This document shows, piece after piece, positions 39,787 through 48,662 of a stretch of DNA of 64,000 bases. Under the pieces are notes generated by a model. That model was not told where the DNA came from. It did no database searches and saw nothing but the letters and a program-made list of their open reading frames with translations. The position numbers were made by a program, and so were the translations under genes. How positions within the stretch are numbered: position 1 is the first letter of the stretch; each line of letters opens with the position of its first letter. Source of the DNA: Gaiellasilicea sp963749515 (GTDB lineage Bacteria; Actinomycetota; Thermoleophilia; Gaiellales; Gaiellaceae); the NCBI GenBank assembly GCA_963749515.1, contig CAVVMR010000009.1, forward strand, positions 62,001 through 126,000, written 5' to 3'.

Positions 39787-42700
39787 ATGAGCGCCTTGTC
39801 TCCACCGAGGCGGCTGGTCGGTCTCGCACTCGCCGCCGCAGCGTGCGTCTCTCTCGGGGCCGCTTCAGGCGCGAGCGCGCCGCTGAGCGCCGCACCGGAC
39901 GGGCCGGGCGCGCTCTCCCACTTCGACCTCGCCCGCAAGGACTGCCTCGGCACAGCGCGCAACACGACCTCGAAGGTGTGGTTCACGGTCGCCGACGGCG
40001 TGCTGAGCGACGTCTACTACCCGACGATCGACAACACGAACGTCGAGACGCTCCAGTTCGTCGTCACGGACGGGTCCTCGTTCACCCACCTTCAGACGAG
40101 GGACATGACCTCGACCGTCCGGGCGCTGGACAGCAGCGGCATGGCCTGCCGGGTCACGAGCCGGCCCGCCGGCGGCGGCTACGAGATCGTCGCGGACTAC
40201 GTCGCCGACCCGGGCGCGAACGCGATCCTGATGAAGGTCGACTTCGATGTCGACCGGAAGCGGGCGAAGCACAGCGCACTGCGTCTCTACGTCCGCTTCG
40301 ATCCGACGGTGAACGGCAACGGCGGCGGTGGCGGCGGCAACGGCGGCGCCGACTCGGCCGCGAGGGACACCTCGACGGGTCACACGGTCCTCGTCGCCTC
40401 CGACCCGAACACGACCACGAACGCGGTCAACCGCGACTACGCCCAGCCGGTCTACGCGGCCCTCGACGCGCCGTTCGCGGAGTCGACCAGCGGCTTTGCC
40501 GGGACCGCCAGCGACGGGCTCACGCAGCTCGACGCCTCGCGCACGCTGACAACCTCGTACACCGAGGCGCTGAACGGCAATGTCGTCCAGACCGCTCGAG
40601 TCGTCGGCAAGAAGCACGGTGGCGACGACCTGGAGTTCACGATGGCTCTTGGCTTCGGCTCGAGCCAGGCGGCCGCGGTGCAGACGGCGGCGCGCGCGCT
40701 GAAGCACACCTTCGACAAGGCGCGCCGCGACTCGGACAAGGGCTGGGACGACTACGACAAGAGGCTCGACGACCCGCCGAAGAAGCTGCCGGGGATCAAG
40801 TCGAAGCGGGCGGACGAGTTGCGGGACGCGTACTTCGTGAACGCCAACGTGCTGAAGGCCTCCGAGGACAAGACCTTCCCCGGCGCGGTCGTCGCCAGCC
40901 TCGCCTCGCCGTGGGGTCAGGCGGTCTCCGCCGGCGATCCCGGCAACACCTTCTTCGGCTCCTACCGTGAGGTCTTCGCACGCGACCTCTACGAGACCTT
41001 CACGGGCCTGATGGCCGTAGGCGACCGGGCGACGGCGCGCGCCGCCACGCTCTTCCTGTTCGAGCGGCAGCAGCAGGCAGACGGGTCGATGCCGCGCAAC
41101 AGCCTCCTCAACGGCAGGACCGCGCCCGACTCGTTCGGCACCCAGCTCGACGAGACGGCGTATCCACTGCTGATGGCCAACGAGCTGCGCCTCACGGACG
41201 CATCGCTCTACGAGAACCACATCAAGCCCGCCGCGAACTTCGTCGCGAGCCGCGGTCCCGCCTTCGGCGTCGAGCGCTGGGAGGAGCAGGACGGCTACTC
41301 GCCGTCCACGATCGCGGCCGAGATCGCCGGCCTCGTCGCGGCGGCGCAGCTCGCGGACGCCAACCACGACCCGGTTTCGGCCGCTATCTGGCGCGGCGTC
41401 GCCGACGACTACCAGCGCTCGATCAAGGGCTGGACGGTGACCACCACCGGCCCGCTCGCGCCGCGCTACTTCATTCGCCTCTCGAAGACCGGCGACCCGA
41501 ACGCGGCGATCTCGTACAACGTCGGGAACGGCGGGCCGACGCTCGACCAGCGCTCCGTCATCGACGCCGGCTTCCTCGAGCTCGCGCGCCTCGGGGAGCT
41601 TCCCGCAAACGACCCGGACATCCTCGCCTCGCTGCCCGTCGTGGACGCCACGATTCGCTCCGAAACCGCGAGCGGGCCCGGCTGGCACCGCTACAACGGC
41701 GACGGCTACGGGGACCGCGCGAGCGACGGCCGCCCCTGGGCGCCGTCGGGACAGGGGACGGGCCACCTCTGGCCGGCGCTGTCGTCCGAGCGCGCCGAGC
41801 AGATGCTTCAGACGGGCAACGCAACCGGTGCGGCCTCCCTCCTCGACGGCATGGAGCGGTTCGCCGCCGGAGTGAGCCTCATTCCCGAGCAGAACTGGGA
41901 GGGCCCGGACCTCGCGGCATCGCCGTTCGGGACGCCGCCTGAAGTCGCATCCATCGGCTTCGTGAACGGTGAGCCCGCCGGCTCCGCAAACCCGCTCACC
42001 TGGTCGGCCGCGTCCTTCGTGCGCCTCTTCGCCGACATCGGCGCCGGCCGCCTCCTCGACCGGCCGCGCAGCACCTTCCAGCGCTACGTCGCGCGCACGC
42101 AGGGAACGACGCCCTTGACGGTCACGAGCCCGGCCGACCTGAGCGCCGTGACCGGCTCGCCGGTCACGGTGACCGGCACGACCGCGCCGGGCAACGCGGT
42201 CCACGTGATCGCGACGAACACGGACACGAGCTCGGGCACCACGAGTGCCTCGACGACGGCAGACTCCTCCGGCGCGTTCAGCGTCGATGTCGCCGTGACG
42301 GGCGGGACGACCGTCCTGAACGTCGTCGCCGTCAGCTCGAGCGGCGGCACGGCGCACGTGAAGCGCACGATCGTGTTCGACTTCGTGCCCGGAACCCTGC
42401 TCCTCGACGTCGCTGATCCGAGCGGCGACGACAACGGGCCCGGCAACTACGCGTACCCGACCTTCGGCGGCTTCCGCCCCGGCGCCTTCGACATCGAGCA
42501 GTTCCAGGTCTTCGACGACGGGACGAACGTGATCTTCCGGGTGAAGATTCGCGATCTGACGCCGACCTTCGGCAGCCCGCTCGGAGCCCAGCTCGTCGAC
42601 GTCTACGTCCACGATCCGGGAGCCGCGCCCGGCTCGACCTCGACCGCAGCGGCGAACGCCTCGCGCAACTTCCAGATCGCGCCGGCGTACGCGTGGAGCC

Positions 42701-43098
42701 GGCTGATCCAGGTCCAGGGCTTCGGCCAGCGCTACGAGAACGCCGCCGGCGCACAGCTCGGCACTGTGGCGATCAGCGCGAACCAGATCTCCCGCTTCAT
42801 CACCTTCAGGGTCCCGAAAGCGAGCCTCGGCTCACCCGGACCGGGCTGGGCCTTCACTGTCGTGCTAACCGGCCAGGACGGGTTCAGCGGCGACCAGGCG
42901 CGCGGTTTCCAGTCGACCCCGCAGGACTTCCAGTTCGGCGTGTGTGCGGCGCCGAGCTCCGATCCTCACTGCACGGTCGACCCCGCGACCGTCCCGAAGG
43001 CGGTCGACGTGATCCCGCCTCCGGGCGTCCTCCAGTCGGACGAGCTCGACTACACGCTGCACAATCCCGTCGTGCTGCAGGGAGTCACCATCCCCTAG
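39787..43098 (+). CDS. Secreted glucodextranase-like GH15 glycosidase
   Basis: 1103 residues. A signal peptide (LVGLALAAAACVSLGAASGA) precedes a beta-sandwich N-domain (about 40-330) and an (alpha/alpha)6 GH15 catalytic domain (about 340-760). Candidate catalytic glutamates are in VERWEEQDGYSP and LIPEQNWEGPD, the positions of the acid and base in GH15. An Ig/FN3-like domain B (about 770-860, TVTSPADLSAVTGSPVTVTG in part) and a C-terminal SLH-like glucodextranase C module (about 865-1090, LLLDVADPSGDDNGPGNY) complete the layout. This order matches Arthrobacter glucodextranase (EC 3.2.1.70), which releases beta-glucose from alpha-1,6-glucan ends. A GNGGGGGGNGG stretch interrupts the N-domain. 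Confidence 0.9.
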   Translation: MSALSPPRRLVGLALAAAACVSLGAASGASAPLSAAPDGPGALSHFDLARKDCLGTARNTTSKVWFTVADGVLSDVYYPTIDNTNVETLQFVVTDGSSFTHLQTRDMTSTVRALDSSGMACRVTSRPAGGGYEIVADYVADPGANAILMKVDFDVDRKRAKHSALRLYVRFDPTVNGNGGGGGGNGGADSAARDTSTGHTVLVASDPNTTTNAVNRDYAQPVYAALDAPFAESTSGFAGTASDGLTQLDASRTLTTSYTEALNGNVVQTARVVGKKHGGDDLEFTMALGFGSSQAAAVQTAARALKHTFDKARRDSDKGWDDYDKRLDDPPKKLPGIKSKRADELRDAYFVNANVLKASEDKTFPGAVVASLASPWGQAVSAGDPGNTFFGSYREVFARDLYETFTGLMAVGDRATARAATLFLFERQQQADGSMPRNSLLNGRTAPDSFGTQLDETAYPLLMANELRLTDASLYENHIKPAANFVASRGPAFGVERWEEQDGYSPSTIAAEIAGLVAAAQLADANHDPVSAAIWRGVADDYQRSIKGWTVTTTGPLAPRYFIRLSKTGDPNAAISYNVGNGGPTLDQRSVIDAGFLELARLGELPANDPDILASLPVVDATIRSETASGPGWHRYNGDGYGDRASDGRPWAPSGQGTGHLWPALSSERAEQMLQTGNATGAASLLDGMERFAAGVSLIPEQNWEGPDLAASPFGTPPEVASIGFVNGEPAGSANPLTWSAASFVRLFADIGAGRLLDRPRSTFQRYVARTQGTTPLTVTSPADLSAVTGSPVTVTGTTAPGNAVHVIATNTDTSSGTTSASTTADSSGAFSVDVAVTGGTTVLNVVAVSSSGGTAHVKRTIVFDFVPGTLLLDVADPSGDDNGPGNYAYPTFGGFRPGAFDIEQFQVFDDGTNVIFRVKIRDLTPTFGSPLGAQLVDVYVHDPGAAPGSTSTAAANASRNFQIAPAYAWSRLIQVQGFGQRYENAAGAQLGTVAISANQISRFITFRVPKASLGSPGPGWAFTVVLTGQDGFSGDQARGFQSTPQDFQFGVCAAPSSDPHCTVDPATVPKAVDVIPPPGVLQSDELDYTLHNPVVLQGVTIP

Positions 43099-43565
43099 GC
43101 CGCAGCGGCGCGCTCGAGCTCGTCGATCTCGATCTTCCTCATCTTCAGCATGGCCGCCATGACCCGCTGCGCCTTCTCCTGATCCGAATCGGCGATCAGC
43201 TCGAGGAGGCGTGCCGGGACGATCTGCCACGAGACACCGAACTTGTCCTTCAACCAGCCGCACGGGCCCTCTTCGCCGCCCTCGGAGAGCGTGCTCCAGT
43301 ACCGGTCGACTTCCTCCTGGCTCTCGCAACTCACCTCGAACGAGATCGCCTCGCTGAACGTGAACTCAGGGCCGCCGTTGAGGGCGGTGAACCGCTGGCC
43401 GTCCAGCTCGAAGCTGACGGTCATCACCAACCCCTCGGCTCGTGGCCCGGCCGAGCCGTAGTGGGTGACCTCGAGGATCCGCGAGTTCGGGAAGACCGAC
43501 GTGTAGAACTTCGCGGCGTCCTCGCTCTGGGTGTCGAACCAGAGACAGGGGGAGAGCGTCTGCAT
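43095..43565 (-). CDS. PhnB-like VOC-family protein
   Basis: 156 residues from ATG 43565, with AGGAGGCACAAA upstream. The PhnB / 3-demethylubiquinone-methyltransferase-like VOC pattern is clear: PCLWFDTQSEDAAKFYTSVFPNSRI, GLVMTVSFELDGQRFTALNGGP, SCESQEEVDRYWSTLSEGGEEGPCGWLKDKFGVSWQIVP (motifs in order, shown in part). Despite the Pfam name these are not methyltransferases; the role is unknown. Its stop overlaps that of the glucodextranase-like gene by 4 bases on the other strand. Confidence 0.88.
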   Translation of the reverse strand: MQTLSPCLWFDTQSEDAAKFYTSVFPNSRILEVTHYGSAGPRAEGLVMTVSFELDGQRFTALNGGPEFTFSEAISFEVSCESQEEVDRYWSTLSEGGEEGPCGWLKDKFGVSWQIVPARLLELIADSDQEKAQRVMAAMLKMRKIEIDELERAAAA

Positions 43566-43651
43566 TTTGTGCCTCCTGACGATCGATGTCGTGTCAGTGG
43601 TTAGACGATCTGCGCGGCGCCGACTCATCGGTCGAACCAAGAGACGTGTGC

Positions 43652-45022
43652 CTATCTCGGCCGGTACGCCGTCCGGGCGGCCTCGGAGTAGGGAGCCGGC
43701 CCGACGATCGCCCGGATCTCGGTCTGGACGTGGCGCTCGACGACAGGCTTCGCCGAGCCGCCTCCTTCCTCCCCCCAGACGAGCGTGAGCGCGGTGCCCG
43801 GCTCGCTCTGGTCGATGTCGACCATCGCCAGCGAGAGCATCGAGCTCTCGTTGGAGCTGTAGCCGGAGAACGTCGAGACGCCGACCAGCCCGCCGTCCTT
43901 CAGCACCTTGTCGTACGGCCACGTGGAGTAGTTGGACAGGGGAAGGTCGATGTACTTCGCCCTGCGGTCCGCCTGGAACATCGTTCCCATCGCGTGGGCG
44001 ACATCGTCGCCGTTCCAGGCGAGCGTCACCTTCGTCCGGGTCGGGCCGGCAGAGATCTTCTCCAGTGCCTCCCGCCCGACGAACTCGTGATCGAACTTGA
44101 CGTGCGGCCCGTAGCCGAGCTCGTACGGCGTCAGGTAGTAGTCCTCGATGTCGTCGGAGTAGTAGCTGCCTCCGAGCGAGCCCGTCCCTTCGTAGCCGGC
44201 GACCGGCAGCCACTCCCGGTACGCCTTCAGCTCGTCGCCGGTGAACACCGCCGGGAGCGGAGACGGAATCCAGCCCGACTCGAGTGTGTTCGTGGCGTAC
44301 ACGCGTGAGCCCACCTGCTGGAGGCCGAACTCCTCGCCGGCCTCGACGATCGCCGCCTTGACCTCCTCGCCCTCCTCCCACGGGCCGAACAGCTCGAGGC
44401 CGGGCACGCCGGACATGCCATGGTGCAGAGCGCGGACCTTGCGGCCGGCGACGTTGATCTCACCCAGGTTGAAGAACTTGATCTCCGGCAACGGCCCGCC
44501 GTTGACCTTCTCCAGGACCTTGTACGCGTCGGGACCCTGGATCTGGTACCGGTAGAGCTTGCGGTTCCCGGGGTTGGCGGCCGAGCGCTCGTCCCGCTCG
44601 ATCGACGCGTCGTAGCCGCGTGTCTCGCAGTGGAACTGGACCCAGTTGTGCGCCGAGGGACGCCCGACGAGCTTGAACAGCTCCTCGTCCAGGTAGAAGA
44701 GGATCGCGTCTCCGATCACGTAGCCGTTCGGATTCACGGCCACGAACTGCTTGGCCTTGTCGACCGCGAACGACCCGAAGCTGTTGACGCCGAGGTCCGT
44801 CAGCAGCTGCAGCGCCTCGGGCCCCTTGATGTACATGTCCGTCATGTGGTGCGACTGGTCGAAGAGACAACAGGTCTCGCGCCACGCATGCTGCTCGTCC
44901 CGCCAGTTCGAGAACTCGCTCGGGACCTTCGGATACACGTACGGCCCGATCTGCGAGTTTCGGACCAGGTGGACCGGATTCCCAACCGACTGGAGCAGGG
45001 CCTCCAGGCTCTGGGCGCTCAT
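43652..45022 (-). CDS. LigM/DesA-like tetrahydrofolate-dependent aromatic O-demethylase
   Basis: 456 residues of the GcvT (aminomethyltransferase) superfamily. Length and motifs fit LigM/DesA, vanillate / 3-O-methylgallate or syringate demethylases, better than GcvT or DmdA. Evidence includes LVRNSQIGPYVYP, EFSNWRDEQHAWR, LFDQSHHMTDMYI, AKQFVAVNPNGYVIGDAI, LYRYQIQGPDAY, ALHHGMSGVPGLELFGP, NTLESGWIPSPLPAV, YREWLPV and KVTLAWNGDDV. These enzymes move an aryl O-methyl group to H4folate, giving 5-methyl-H4folate. The divergent neighbour is a methylenetetrahydrofolate reductase, the enzyme expected to recycle that product. The exact aromatic substrate cannot be assigned. Confidence 0.85.
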   Translation of the reverse strand: MSAQSLEALLQSVGNPVHLVRNSQIGPYVYPKVPSEFSNWRDEQHAWRETCCLFDQSHHMTDMYIKGPEALQLLTDLGVNSFGSFAVDKAKQFVAVNPNGYVIGDAILFYLDEELFKLVGRPSAHNWVQFHCETRGYDASIERDERSAANPGNRKLYRYQIQGPDAYKVLEKVNGGPLPEIKFFNLGEINVAGRKVRALHHGMSGVPGLELFGPWEEGEEVKAAIVEAGEEFGLQQVGSRVYATNTLESGWIPSPLPAVFTGDELKAYREWLPVAGYEGTGSLGGSYYSDDIEDYYLTPYELGYGPHVKFDHEFVGREALEKISAGPTRTKVTLAWNGDDVAHAMGTMFQADRRAKYIDLPLSNYSTWPYDKVLKDGGLVGVSTFSGYSSNESSMLSLAMVDIDQSEPGTALTLVWGEEGGGSAKPVVERHVQTEIRAIVGPAPYSEAARTAYRPR

Positions 45023-45098
45023 GGCCGCTAGTCACTCAAGTCGGTGCCCGTTTGTCAAGACGGCGTTCCAATTGTCGGGACGAAGTTAGGATCGGAAG

Positions 45099-46664
45099 GT
45101 GGCCACTCTCCGTGAACGCTTCGCGCAGCCCCACGCGTTCGTCGTCGCCGCGGAGCTGGTCACGAGCCGCGGGCTGATCACGGCCGACAGCAGTCACCGG
45201 GTGCTCGAGATCGCGCGAGAGCTCGCCGCCGACCCGCGCATCGACGTGCTCTCGATCACCGACAACCCGGGCGGCCACGCGATGCTCTCGCCCGACACGC
45301 TCGGGACGGACCTCATCTCGCGCGGACAGGAGGTGATCATCCACCTCTCCTGCAAGGACTGGAACCGCAACGCGCTCGAGAGTCGCGGCTGGAAGCTGGG
45401 CTCGGAGGGGTTCGGCAACGTCCTTGCCATCTCCGGCGACTACCCGGTCACCGGGCACAAGGGGCTCGCCGCACCCGTGTTCGACATCGACTCCGTCGGC
45501 TTGCTCAGCCTCTTCTCGGAGATGAACAGCGGCCTCCGTGACGAGCGACGGCCGGCGACGCGGCTCGACCGGACGGACTTCTTCCTCGGCTGCGTCGTGA
45601 CGAACCACAAGCGGCGCGAGCGCGAGGTGATGCCGCAGTACTTCAAGCTGAAGAAGAAGGTCGAGGCCGGCGCGCGCTTCGTCATCAACCAGATCGGCTG
45701 GAACGCGCGCAAGGACGACGAGCTGCTGCGCTGGATCAGACGCGAGGAACTGCCGGTATCCGTGCTCGCGAACGTCTATCGCCTGTCACCGACGGCGGCG
45801 CGCGTCTTCCATCACGGAAAGATCCCTGGAGTGGTCGTCACGGAGGAGCTGCTCGCGCTTGCCGAGCGGCACGGCGCGAGCCCGGACAAGGGGCGGGCCT
45901 TCTTCGTCGATCTGGCCGCGAAGCACGTTGCGATCGCGCGCGGCCTGGGCTTTCACGGTGTCTACCTCGGGGGCCACATGCCGGCATCGACGTTCGGTGA
46001 GATCCTCGACAGCGCCGCGGCGTTCGGCGTCGACGACTGGCGGGCGTTCGCGTCGGAGATCCACTATCCGGTCGCGGACGAGTTCTACTTCTTCGAGCCC
46101 GATCCGGACACGAAGCTCTCGTCGGCCGAGGTGAACGCGGCGTACCTCGAGTCCAAGCGCAAGCGGAAGACGGAGCTGCGCGTGCCCCTCAAGTACCGCT
46201 TCAGCAGGCGGCTGCACGCCGCGGCGTTCGAGCCGGACGCGCCGCTCTATCCAGCCGGACGGGCGTTCTACCGAACCGTCGAGAAGACCGCACCGTCCCG
46301 GAAGGCAGCACACGCGCTCGAGCAGGCGGCGAAGGTTCCGCTCTTCGGGTGTCGCGACTGCGGCGACTGCTCGCTCCCCGACATCGCGTATGTCTGTCCC
46401 GAGTCGCAGTGCGCGAAGAACCAGCGGAACGGGCCGTGTGGCGGCACACGCGACGGCCTCTGCGAGGTCTACGACACGGAGTGCATCTGGTCGCAGGCCT
46501 ATGAGCGGCTGAAGGCGTACGGCGAGGAGGAGTCGATGCTCGACGGCCCGGTGATCGTCAAGGACAACGCGCTCGCGCGGACGAGCGCGTGGGCGAACAC
46601 ATTCCTCGGCCGCGACCACCACGGCCGCGCGAGACAGGCCCGCGACCGGCCGACTGACGTCTAG
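45099..46664 (+). CDS. Methylenetetrahydrofolate reductase with Cys-rich C-terminal domain
   Basis: 521 residues from GTG 45099. The N-terminal two-thirds is an MTHFR barrel (FVVAAELVTSRG, IDVLSITDNPGGHAML, ISRGQEVIIHLSCKDWNR, GFGNVLAISGDYP, FKLKKKVEAGARFVINQIGW). The C-terminal part is the MTHFR_C type, with CRDCGDCSLPDIAYVCPESQCAK and NGPCGG cysteines that probably bind zinc or an iron-sulfur cluster. It converts between 5-methyl- and 5,10-methylene-H4folate. It is divergent from the LigM-like gene across a 76-bp promoter region, so the two probably form an O-demethylation C1 module. Confidence 0.88.
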   Translation: MATLRERFAQPHAFVVAAELVTSRGLITADSSHRVLEIARELAADPRIDVLSITDNPGGHAMLSPDTLGTDLISRGQEVIIHLSCKDWNRNALESRGWKLGSEGFGNVLAISGDYPVTGHKGLAAPVFDIDSVGLLSLFSEMNSGLRDERRPATRLDRTDFFLGCVVTNHKRREREVMPQYFKLKKKVEAGARFVINQIGWNARKDDELLRWIRREELPVSVLANVYRLSPTAARVFHHGKIPGVVVTEELLALAERHGASPDKGRAFFVDLAAKHVAIARGLGFHGVYLGGHMPASTFGEILDSAAAFGVDDWRAFASEIHYPVADEFYFFEPDPDTKLSSAEVNAAYLESKRKRKTELRVPLKYRFSRRLHAAAFEPDAPLYPAGRAFYRTVEKTAPSRKAAHALEQAAKVPLFGCRDCGDCSLPDIAYVCPESQCAKNQRNGPCGGTRDGLCEVYDTECIWSQAYERLKAYGEEESMLDGPVIVKDNALARTSAWANTFLGRDHHGRARQARDRPTDV

Positions 46665-47344
46665 GGCTTCACGGAAGCGATGTAGCCGCGCACATCGGCC
46701 GCCGGCTCCGCGTAGGCGTCGCCGAGGGAGGACTCCATCGCGGCCATGTACTCCCTGGCCCAGCCGGGCAGGTCGTAGTCGATCGCGTCGAGGAACTCGA
46801 GCGTCGCGGAGAGGCGAATGTCGGCGATCGAGGGTGAGTCGCCGCCGATGAACGGCTTGTCGTCCAGGAAGAACGAGCGGAAGACGTCGAGCGGCTCTGC
46901 GAGCGCGGCCTCCGCGTCCCGCTGCGCAGTGGCCTTCATCTCGTCGTCGGCCGCGGACGTCGCGACCTCACCCGGGTACTGAGGAAAGCCGAGCGCCGGG
47001 TATGTGGCCCGGGTCAGCAGCGGGTAGAAGGTGCCGATCAAGTAGAACATCGCGTTGTCGACCATCGCGCGCTTCCCCGGATCGGTCGGGTAGAACTCCT
47101 CGAGGCCGTGCTTGTTGCACAGGTACGCCATGATCGCGCAGCTTTCGCCGAGCGTTCCCCTCGGCAGGCCTTCCTCCTCGATCATCGGCGTGAGATGCGC
47201 CGGGTACTTCTCGAGATACTCCGGGCTCGTCGTCTTCCCCCACACGTCCTGCTCCTCGAACTCGAGCTGCGCGGCCCGGACGAAGATCCGGACGGTGAGG
47301 TTGTTGACGCTCGGCTTGAGGATGTTAAGGGTGATCGCAGACAT
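46661..47344 (-). CDS. Glutathione S-transferase family protein
   Basis: 227 residues. The thioredoxin-like N-domain (about 1-80) has LKPSVNNLTVRIFVRAAQLEFEEQDV, with Ser as a possible catalytic residue, the cis-Pro in HLTPMIEE, and GESCAIMAYL. The helical C-domain contains PFIGGDSPSIADIRLSATLEFL, including the conserved Asp of the N-capping box. AGGAGGCTC precedes the ATG. Most Actinobacteria lack glutathione, so the thiol cofactor is uncertain. The location beside a methoxy-aromatic locus recalls LigE/F-type lignin etherases, but that is only contextual. Confidence 0.85.
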   Translation of the reverse strand: MSAITLNILKPSVNNLTVRIFVRAAQLEFEEQDVWGKTTSPEYLEKYPAHLTPMIEEEGLPRGTLGESCAIMAYLCNKHGLEEFYPTDPGKRAMVDNAMFYLIGTFYPLLTRATYPALGFPQYPGEVATSAADDEMKATAQRDAEAALAEPLDVFRSFFLDDKPFIGGDSPSIADIRLSATLEFLDAIDYDLPGWAREYMAAMESSLGDAYAEPAADVRGYIASVKP

Positions 47345-47360
47345 GTGAGCCTCCTGGTCT

Positions 47361-48662
47361 CTAGCGCTCTACGAGCTTCGACTTGTATTCGCTGCGCCGC
47401 AGGCTCCCCCACGGCACGAGGTCGATCTGAGTCTGCACGACGAGTACGTTGCGCAATCTTTCACGGATCGCGTCCGCAAGACCAGCGCCGCCGGTCGCGT
47501 CCCGAGCGAGCTCGACGCTCACCGGCAGCGGCGGCTTCTGCTTCACGCCCGGCGCCTGCGGCTTGACGAGGATGTTGCCGCTGACCTCGGGGGCGAACGC
47601 GCTCACGACTTCGCGAACCGCGGAGGGGAAGACGTTGACGCCGCGGACGATGAGCATGTCGTCCGTGCGCCCGATGCAGCGCACCCTCGGGCCCGTACGG
47701 CCACAGCTGCACTCCCCCAGCCGAAGCCGGACGTGGTCGCGCGTCCGGAATCGCAGCAGCGGTGCGGCTCGGTGCTGGAGGTGTGTCAACACGAGCTCGC
47801 CCGTCGCGCCGTCTTCCAGCTCGACGGCGGCGCCGTTCTCCGGGTCGATCAGCTCGGCATGGACGAAGCCCCGCGCGCCGAGGTGCATCCCGTCCTGCTC
47901 CTCGCACTCCCCCCAGAGCGAGACGCCGATGTCCCCGATGCCCATCGCCTCCGTCACTCTGGCGCCCCAGCCCGCTTCGAGCTTGGCACGGAAGGCCGGC
48001 TCACCACCGCCGGGCTCGCCCGCCACGAGCACCCGCTCGACACTGGACGCCGCGAGATCGATCTCTCGCTCCCCAGCCCATTCGATGAGATGAGCGGCGT
48101 AGGAGGGAGTCAGGATCGCCACCTCGGGCTCGAGCAGCCGGACCGCCGACATCAAGCGCTCGGTGTTCCCGGTGCCGAGCGGGATGTGGCACAGGCCGAT
48201 GCGGTCGAACGCCTCGATTGCGGCGCCGGCCACGAACGGCCCCGCGTTGTAGGAGGAGACGGCGCGCTGGCCCGCGGTGGCTCCGGAAGCGGCATAGCTG
48301 CGTGAGGAGCCGGTCACCCAGTTGTCGAGGTCGCTCGCGGTGAGCGGGATGTAGCTCGGGGTGCCGGTCGTGCCGCTGGTGGAGTAGATCCGCACGATCT
48401 CGGACCGCGTCGCGCAGAGATGGCTGCCGATGGGATTGTCGGGAGTGCACGTCGCCCGGAGCTCGCTCTTGTCGGTCAGCGGCAGCTGCGCGATAGCGGC
48501 GAGCCCGCCCGCTGCTTCCGGCGAGTCGATGCCGGCCGCCGCCAGCTTGCCGCGGTAGAAGTCGGAGCGGTCGAAGAGGTAGGCGAGCTGGCTGCGATAG
48601 CTCGCATCGTCGATCGCGACCTGCTCGGGCCACGGGCGGCCCTCGACCTCGGGCGCGAGCAT
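47361..48662 (-). CDS. Phenylacetate-CoA ligase-like acyl-adenylating enzyme
   Basis: 433 residues from ATG 48662, overlapping the upstream stop as TGATG. It has PaaK-type ANL motifs: IYSTSGTTGTPSYIPLT (phosphate loop), EAMGIGDIG, GELVLTHLQHRAAPLLRFRTRDHVRL (shown in part), CSCGRTGPRVRCIGRTDDMLIVRGVNVFPSAV and the C-terminal domain ending SLRRSEYKSKLVE with catalytic Lys. It should form an acyl-AMP and then a CoA thioester of an aromatic or other acid. It is coupled to a citrate-lyase-like gene upstream and followed by the GST gene. Confidence 0.9.
   Translation of the reverse strand: MLAPEVEGRPWPEQVAIDDASYRSQLAYLFDRSDFYRGKLAAAGIDSPEAAGGLAAIAQLPLTDKSELRATCTPDNPIGSHLCATRSEIVRIYSTSGTTGTPSYIPLTASDLDNWVTGSSRSYAASGATAGQRAVSSYNAGPFVAGAAIEAFDRIGLCHIPLGTGNTERLMSAVRLLEPEVAILTPSYAAHLIEWAGEREIDLAASSVERVLVAGEPGGGEPAFRAKLEAGWGARVTEAMGIGDIGVSLWGECEEQDGMHLGARGFVHAELIDPENGAAVELEDGATGELVLTHLQHRAAPLLRFRTRDHVRLRLGECSCGRTGPRVRCIGRTDDMLIVRGVNVFPSAVREVVSAFAPEVSGNILVKPQAPGVKQKPPLPVSVELARDATGGAGLADAIRERLRNVLVVQTQIDLVPWGSLRRSEYKSKLVER

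Noticed and set aside
39865..42612. Long minus-strand open frame
   Set aside because: Antisense shadow of the glucodextranase-like gene; no domains and no ribosome site.
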